Below are positions 57,978-64,000 of a DNA stretch of 64,000 bases, piece by piece (the first letter of the stretch is position 1; each line of letters opens with the position of its first letter). The notes beneath the pieces are model-generated. The model made no database searches. It was not told the origin of the DNA and worked only from the letters and a program-made list of their open reading frames with translations. The stretch is from NCBI RefSeq assembly GCF_028583425.1, contig NC_072807.1, positions 31,315,001 through 31,379,000 on the forward strand. The letters run 5' to 3'. The DNA is from Eublepharis macularius. Its lineage: Eukaryota; Chordata; Lepidosauria; Squamata; Eublepharidae. A program made the position numbers and the translations under genes.

Positions 57978-60900
57978 CTGTGGAAGAGAGGGAATTTGAG
58001 GGTGGCAGCTGCAGCAGAATTGCTGCTTTCCCCCAGCCTGAAATGGCCTCGGAGACCTTCTGTTTTCCCCACTGGAGAAACTTGCCTGTAGCTGTAAGTA
58101 CATGTCAGTTTCTCCAACGGGGCAAACAGTGCCTCCTCAGGGCCGGTTCTGGTTCTGAAAATGGCATGGGGGGCGGGGGGAACTCAGCCCCCTCTGCTCA
58201 TGGTCCTGATATGAATTGGGTATGCGAATGCCTGGGAATTAAATTCCCCGCAGTGAACTCCATGGATGATCCAAAGCCCTTGTGGTGACCATGAGGACTC
58301 TGTAACACGTGAATCGGCCCACATGGGGAACTGCCCCTACAGTTATGTAGGATTCTACTCCCAGAATAACTCTCTTGGGGAAACTTACAATTCATAGCAG
58401 ACTTTTCCACATGGATGTACTTCTGGGGACCCCTTCAATAAGTCAGTCATCTCTCAGGCATCCAGTATTATTACACAACTTGTCCTAACACAAGCTCAGA
58501 AACTAGGATTGGTTTAGATGACACTTGCCAGTGGTCAGGGAATGGAAATCTATTCCTTCAACATTTGCCGTCTGCTGACTTTCTAAAGTGCCTTGGTGTT
58601 TTCCCTTCACCTGCTCAATGCCAAGGCTTTTTAAACATTCCACGTACTCATATCAGAATAAATTATGCAATGGTTTATCTTAGTAACTCACTGAACTCCT
58701 CAGTATTTTCAGGACAGTTGTGTCATACCAGAAGCAAAAGTGGAACATTTCCAGAAATTAAACGGGAAGGAACTGCTATGATGTAGACTCACAGAATTTC
58801 ATTAAAGAGAGAAAACCAACACCAACTATTACTTAGAAATCAGTGCCTATGGCATCTTTTATCAAGTGCCTGGTGGATCACATTTTCCATTTGTGGAAAA
58901 TCAACCCTCAGCCCCACAACTCCTGGAATGTCTTTGTTTTTAAAAGACCAGCTGATAAATACATTTAAAGGGGAAAGAGTGCCATCTTCTGGTCACTAAC
59001 ATTTCTACAGGGAAGCATGCAAGGACCAAGTGCAAAAAAGAATATTGTAAAGGTTTGTGCTTGAGAAATGAATGGATTCATTTCGCTTCCTGCAGTTCAG
59101 TGATGAGGCAGGACACTTTTGTGGCTCACCTGGAAAACAAGCCTTGGCAGCAAAGATAGATTGAGTAGCTGGTGGAACTGAGGTTGGCTGTTCTGAAGAG
59201 GGCTGGGCAATCAGTCACATCTTCTCTGGGCACATACAGGATCCCTATGGGGATGTAGGGGTCAGGGAAGAGTCTTGTTAAGTCTGGGAGTTTCAGAGCC
59301 CCAAGAGAATGGTGGAATTGGGGGTGCCGATTCAGTATGCTTTCTCCTCCTCATTCCAACAGGATTATTCAGTGGGCGGCCCAGGAAGAGATGAATCAGC
59401 CTGCTTCTCCTTACCACTCTGTCTGTTCTCTCAGGTGTCAGACTTGAGACCCCCAAAATCAGTCCCTCCCCCTCATCTCTGGGGTTGCCCCTGACCCAAA
59501 CGCCCCGATCATACCTGCAATGCATGCATTGATGAGAGAAACGCAAGTTCCGGTGAGTAAAGACCACAGGATGATGCTAGAAAATTCACTTTTGCGCTGT
59601 GGCACCAGGGATGCTTGCAAAATAATCATAATAATCATAAATCATAGGAGAGTCAGATGTGCATGGGACACTGGGCATGTACCTGTCAGGCCAAAGCCCC
59701 AACAGTCTACCATGCTCTTGCTGGAAATGGCAGGCAGAGGTGGGCAAGTACAGCAGAATGGGACATAGTTATAGTTATGGGCCTGGTAGTTTTTGCAAGG
59801 CATTTGGGGCCTAGCTTAAGACCTTCCCCAAGTTTCTCTCTCCTCCCAACCAGTGCAGTGGCCATTGGGGCTGTGGACTCACTTAAGGCTCCCAGCATGA
59901 TTCCAGTAGAGCCCAGATTGGCAAATCCGCAGAGCGCAAATGTTGAAATGATTTCGGCTCTCACCTAGGTAACGAGAGAAAGAGAAGCAGGAGGATCAGT
60001 GTCATGGTTTAGTGTAGTGATTAAAAGCAGCAGGACTCTAATATGGAGAACTGGGTTTGATTCCCCTTCCTCCACTTGAAGCAAGCTGGGTGACCTTGGG
60101 TCAGTCACAACTCTTTCAGAGCTTTCTCAGTCCCACCCACCTCACAGGGTGATTGTTGTGGGAATAATAATAGTACACTTTGTAAACCACTCCGAGTGTG
60201 GCATTAAGTTGTCCTGAAGGGCGGTATATACATTGAATATTACAGAGAGCTGCTGTAGCACACTGGTTAAGTGGTTTGGCTGCAAATCAGCACTCTACTG
60301 GTTTGAATCCCACTACTGCCATGAGCTCAGCAGGTGGCCTTGGGTAAGTCGCTCCTCTCAGCTTCAGCTCCCCACCTGTTTTGTGCGGATAATAATAACA
60401 CTAACTTGTTCACTGCTCTGTGTGAGGCACTAATCTGTCTAGAAGAGTGGTATATAAGCGCAGTTATTGCGCATGAATGTGCATGCACGGTGCATGCTCC
60501 TCGTCAAAGGTTTGGGCTCTGTGTGCTGAACACTAGTCCCACAGGGAAGTGCTAAATTGCTTCCACAGCACTGGGGTGTTTCCACGAGGAATGGTGACAC
60601 GTATACTTTCCTCTCCTGGCCTGCTTACCGAAATCCACTGCTTCTTTGCCCTCCCCCACTCAGGCCATCCGTCCAGCCGGTGCTTTTTGTAAGTGGCCAG
60701 TTGCTGATAGGCCACAAACTCATTCAAGAAGAGCTTGATGCCCAGCAGCTCAGCTACGATGGGTGCATCATCCCAGCTGGCCCCTAATAAGAACGCCACG
60801 GGCACCAGCACATAGGAGCAGATCAGCTGGAAAGCAGAAACGAGGTTTGTGACAAAACTCAAATTTGTGAAAGGGACAAAGTTCCCAAGACACCTGGTTC

Positions 60901-63620
60901 TCTTGCAAGGGGTGAGGTATACCTCAAAAGAGAGTCCTGGTACATTGACCATGTGTCCCAACCAAGCCAGTACGGCGTTGATGAAAGCTAGCATAGCCAG
61001 GAAAGCGATGAGGTTGGCTGCAATGTTAGCCACCATCCCCACGGAAATCGCAGCCCCGTTGCTGGCGGCTTCTATAACATTCCGCTCCTCCCTGTGAGAA
61101 CACACCATGGAAAGAGAAGAAAAGAAAGACGCTCACAGGTGGGCCCCAGGAGCAAAGAGACACTCCTGCAGGAGCAAGGCCTGCCTGAGTAACTAATGCT
61201 GGAAGCATGAGGTCAAGACAGAACTGAGTTGACTCTTCCACCTTCGTAAACCCTGATTGCTTGCAAACTTTTTTGACAGTGATTTCCTTTCCAACTGGTG
61301 ATTTCTGACCAGTATGCATACCAACACAGCTACCCACCTGAAACTATCTTTATGGCATGTAGGCTCACTTTATGACCTGCATACTCCCCACCCACCCCAC
61401 TGGAAGATTCCCTGATACCCTCTCTGTCTTCACCCCTTACTGCGCTCACCCAGCGGTAATAGTCACATTCTCCATATTCCGGAACTTGGACTCTTCCACT
61501 TCTGGATAGACAAGTTTTGCCATTGCCAAAGCACAGGGTGCGGCCATCACTGATGCTGCGATCAAGGATGAGGCGTCTACCTGTGATGTGGGATGCAGAG
61601 TGTAGCGAACAGAAGGCAAAGCTGTTATGTCTCTTTCTCGGAAGAGCCCTGATATTGTTTCATTTGGGGCTTTGAGATGGCCTGGGCATATTCTGTATAA
61701 AAACAAAGCTGAATTAAATGTGGAGAAGGATGCGCAATTAGGACTAAGCAAAAGCACTGTAAGGAGATGGAGCAGTGATGATGTCTACCAAGGTGATTGA
61801 ATGAGAAGAAGATGGGTACCAGCAGGTCCTTATGCAATATGGCAGTAAAGAGAGTATGGTGGTAACTCGACAAGCGTCGTAGTTGGATATGAAAAGTCTG
61901 GATTCTCCTCCCTGCTTGGTTGTGACTTTTTTTGGATTTCAGACATGCTTGCATCATAGAAAAGGAACAAAAGCACACACACAAGTAAAACACACACTAC
62001 TGTTCCCTGGGAAATATTTCAACAGGGCTAGACGGTACCACTTGGATCCCTTCCGGATCCCCGAGCAGCATGTTCACTCACCCCAAATGAAATGTAGGCA
62101 CCCATCACGCTGCCAGCAATAGTGGAAAAGCCACCAGCCATCACAGCGTGGATTTCTGAGCTTGTCAATTCTGACAAGTAGGGATGGATAAGCAGCAGAG
62201 CCTCTGTCTGCGGGGCAGAAAAAGGCAATCAGGTTCCAGAAGGAGGCCAGCCTTTGCTCACAAGATTGCAGAAGGAGCACCCAGAATTAATTAATGGTTC
62301 TTTGGAGCTCCATGAATAATCCTAGGAGGAGCAGCCTCAGAGTGGCACAGAAAATGCCTTCATGTGCTGATGCTCGGAGTAGGATGGGTGCCCAGGTGTG
62401 CAGAAAAATGGCTTACCATTCCCAAAAACACGTTCCCTGCCACGCTCAGCGACTCAGTGGTGCTTGTGTTCATGGTAATTTGCAGCAGCCAAGAGATCTG
62501 TGGGATTGAGCCGGAAGTCATTTGCCAGTGGGACATTTTTTATCGCTCTGTGACCCAGTAAGTAAGTTCTTGTGTGACCCTTAGCCTGCCTCTGGCTCAG
62601 TTATCACCCCACCTCATAAATAACTTCCTTTCCCAAATCTAGTTTTAACCAGCCAGCATGGCAGAGCTCTCAGATGCTAAGCAGGGCTGGATGGTATCTC
62701 TTCCAGCGTCTGGAGACTTGTGCCAAATGTTACCTTAAAGATCACCCACTGTATGACCCCCAGGTAGTAGAGAATAGACGTTACGCAGCTGAAGAAGACA
62801 ATGATGGGTAAAGCCTGGAGACAGAAAAGGCCCATCAGCTCCATGCCAAGCTTGGCACTACAACAAAACACATATCTTTTGTAAGAAGTGAAGGACTTGT
62901 ATGCTATCCCTTGTGCCTGGTCTCAGGTTTGAGATAAAGAGGAAGACACACTATACTGCCCTATCTGATGCTATCTTTTTGATCTGCTACTCTCCGGGAA
63001 CTTTCCTCCTTCCACTTCTTTCCCCTCATTTGTTGGCACACTCTCTCTCTCTCCATCTTGCCACCATGGAGGACACAGGGCTCGGTCTCTGTATTCACCA
63101 GCATCCTTAGATAGATTAGATTCTATCTCTCCTCTTTCCCGTCCTAAGTGGAGTTCCTAAAATAAAAGGACTCTTATTTTCTTTACTAATGCAAATAGAC
63201 TCTGTATAAGTTGATTGCCTCATCAGCAGCACACCAAACTGCTCTCAGGAGCTGCTCTGCTTTTCTTAACCTGCTTTGCTTACATCATTGCCGCTGGGTG
63301 CCACGGACTGACGAAGTGGATTTTGTATCATTTGATAGAAAACAGCCAGGAACTTACTACGTGGCCTGTACTTCTGGCCCATTTGGGGACAGGTTCAGTA
63401 AAAGTTCTTTGCCAAGGAGACAGCTCACAGCTCAGGTAAGTACCATCCCAGCCGAGCAGTGACAAGTCAGCCACGGGTTTTATGAACTGATCAGAAGAAA
63501 GGGTCAAAGAGCTGCTTTTTTCAAATGGTCCTTGAAACTGACCAGAAAGGCAAAAGATTCATTGATCAGTCTGTCCCCAAAGACGAAACTGGAACCGGCC
63601 CGGGTATAACCAAGGAATAT
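57848..63620 (-). CDS. SLC28A1: SLC28-family nucleoside transporter, copy B (3' part: exons 7-17; 5' part beyond right edge)
   Basis: Exons in coding order: 63620-63543, 62814-62734, 62497-62417, 62207-62082, 61580-61450, 61091-60923, 60826-60629, 59964-59883, 59613-59515, 59244-59130, 57977-57848. Lengths 78, 81, 81, 126, 131, 169, 198, 82, 99 and 115 are identical to copy A exons 7-16. Only the last differs (130 versus 127). The frame is open throughout and splice sites are GT-AG, so the gene looks functional. It keeps [13 protein letters not shown] and the three coupling glutamates. It departs from the family at TMG (here TMN), TEAP (here TEAL), LIRPY (here LIHPY), [14 protein letters not shown] (here [14 protein letters not shown]) and LRALFTGA (here LWSLLTGT). 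It lies about 5 kb upstream of copy A in the same orientation. The symbol is by synteny only; it is a lineage paralogue whose orthology to mammalian SLC28A1 or SLC28A2 is unresolved. Confidence 0.93.
59130..59244 (-). CDS. SLC28A1: SLC28 copy B exon 16
   Basis: It encodes [20 protein letters not shown] then [20 protein letters not shown] is a sequon, while the NTT site of copy A is lost (FRTAN for FNTTD). The CC pair is kept. Confidence 0.93.
59515..59613 (-). CDS. SLC28A1: SLC28 copy B exon 15
   Basis: It encodes [20 protein letters not shown] then [22 protein letters not shown] of other CNTs is LWSLLTGTC here. Intron sequence after the donor still aligns partly with copy A (GGG.TGTTTGGG-like), showing the duplication included introns. 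Confidence 0.93.
59883..59964 (-). CDS. SLC28A1: SLC28 copy B exon 14: altered core motif
   Basis: It encodes [20 protein letters not shown] then GIMLGAL. The near-invariant FANLSSIGI is FANLGSTGI and MLGGL is MLGAL, three changes within a substrate-pathway helix. The splice sites are intact. Confidence 0.93.
60001..60233 (+). mobile_element. MIR/CORE-like SINE (first of two in tandem)
   Basis: TAGTGTAGTGATTAAAAGCA (A box region), GGGTTTGATTCCCC (B box), TGACCTTGGGTCAGTCACAA (core) and GGGCGGTATATACATTGAAT (tail). In an intron of SLC28 copy B. Confidence 0.75.
60243..60466 (+). mobile_element. MIR/CORE-like SINE (second of two in tandem)
   Basis: TAGCACACTGGTTAAGTGGT (A box), GGTTTGAATCC (B box at 60300-60310), GGCCTTGGGTAAGTCGCTCC (core) and AGAGTGGTATATAAGCGCAG (tail). 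Same strand, 10 bases after the first, but the two are from different subfamilies. Confidence 0.75.
60629..60826 (-). CDS. SLC28A1: SLC28 copy B exon 13: CNT signature motif
   Basis: It encodes [20 protein letters not shown] and the signature [15 protein letters not shown], ending KKQWIS. The exon is 198 bases, as in copy A. The donor is GTAAGC. Confidence 0.95.
60923..61091 (-). CDS. SLC28A1: SLC28 copy B exon 12
   Basis: It encodes [34 protein letters not shown] and [24 protein letters not shown] is closer to human CNT1 than copy A is. The last residue is Glu where CNTs have Gln. Confidence 0.94.
61450..61580 (-). CDS. SLC28A1: SLC28 copy B exon 11
   Basis: It encodes [20 protein letters not shown], then [13 protein letters not shown] and [10 protein letters not shown]. 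It differs from copy A at about 5 of the first 93 shared bases, against roughly one in five in neighbouring exons. Confidence 0.94.
62082..62207 (-). CDS. SLC28A1: SLC28 copy B exon 10: altered TEAP motif
   Basis: It encodes [20 protein letters not shown] then [20 protein letters not shown]. The conserved Pro of TEAP is Leu, the Arg of LIRPY is His, and MTGG is MAGG. The TM8 selectivity pair is Ser-Val, as in copy A. Confidence 0.93.
62417..62497 (-). CDS. SLC28A1: SLC28 copy B exon 9: altered TM7 motif
   Basis: It encodes [20 protein letters not shown] then GNVFLGM. The family-wide TMGT is TMNT here. The selectivity pair is Gly-Met, as in CNT2. The E308-equivalent Glu is kept. Confidence 0.93.
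62734..62814 (-). CDS. SLC28A1: SLC28 copy B exon 8
   Basis: It encodes [20 protein letters not shown] then IQWVIFK, closer to the human consensus ([10 protein letters not shown]) than copy A is. The donor is GTAACA, as in copy A. Confidence 0.94.
63543..63620 (-). CDS. SLC28A1: SLC28 copy B exon 7
   Basis: It encodes [20 protein letters not shown] then [14 protein letters not shown] is canonical. The final residue is Leu where CNT1, CNT2 and copy A all have Gln (FAFQ). The acceptor is tttacag and the donor is GTCAGT. Confidence 0.92.
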
Positions 63621-64000
63621 CTGTAAAGGAAAAGTTGGCGATGAATGAATTTTAAAGAGCCTTAGTCTCATTTACCAGGAACGGGATGCTGTACAAAATC
63701 AGCATTGCTTATGCAAGGGAGAATGACCAATGAAATATATTTCATGACAAAGGATCTATTACAGTGGAGAAATTTAAACAGTCTGAGACAACGACTGTAT
63801 CTGATGGACTTTCATGGTCACTGCTGAAGAAGCACAAGTATAAACTCCTGCAACTGTCAGTATATACCCCACCTTCAGAGAGCAGGTGCCTTTTATTTTT
63901 GCATTCTCCTTATGTTATCCATAACAAATAACAGTAGCTGTTTGTTGCATAGATTGGGGAACTGAAATTGAGATGGAAGTAGGACACATCATGTGGCAGG
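63621..64000. other. Intron 6 of SLC28 copy B up to window edge
   Basis: No exon 6 equivalent is seen here. In copy A it lies about 720 bases upstream of exon 7, so in copy B it should be just beyond the right edge. Confidence 0.7.

Noticed and set aside
1-64000. Retroviral or other capsid/envelope-bearing element
   Set aside because: No LTR pair, protease/polymerase or envelope reading recognised. The reverse-transcriptase traces are LINE type.
1-64000. CRISPR array, operon or toxin system
   Set aside because: Gene structure, introns and repeats are those of a vertebrate chromosome. Regular short repeats are microsatellites.

Overview
This is vertebrate nuclear DNA, most likely from a squamate reptile and possibly a gecko. 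The genes are split by GT-AG introns. The intergenic and intronic DNA carries 5S-rRNA-derived SINEs, tRNA-derived SINEs, MIR/CORE-like SINEs, CR1 and L2-type LINE pieces, and many small palindromic DNA-transposon remnants. The species call is inference from the repeat mix and gene order. I saw no bacterial-type operon, CRISPR array, functional tRNA or rRNA gene, or recognisable retroviral copy.

Layout: positions 1-35606 hold ALPK3 on the + strand, from its first Ig-coding exon (1597) to its stop codon (35604-35606). The first, N-terminal exon lies left of the window. Twelve exons join in frame through every junction and encode about 1605 residues: an N-terminal Ig domain, two large disordered-region exons, a second Ig domain, an alpha-kinase domain and a basic Ser/Pro tail. 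The first visible intron is 15 kb and full of transposon remnants.

Positions 37884-52826 (minus strand, convergent with ALPK3) hold a complete 17-exon SLC28-family concentrative nucleoside transporter gene (copy A) predicting 657 residues. Positions 57848-63620 (minus) hold the last 11 coding exons of a second SLC28 gene (copy B), which continues off the right edge. The exon grid is the same in both copies, so this is a tandem duplication. ALPK3 next to SLC28A1 is the gene order known from mammals.

The most interesting biology is in the transporter pair. Both copies carry Gly-Met at the TM7 positions that are Ser-Gln in human CNT1 and Gly-Met in human CNT2, although the locus is the SLC28A1 position. 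Copy B has further changes in the most conserved core motifs while keeping the coupling glutamates. One exon (exon 11) is far more similar between the copies than its neighbours, which suggests gene conversion. Several DNA-transposon families can be delimited to the base by terminal inverted repeats and target-site duplications.
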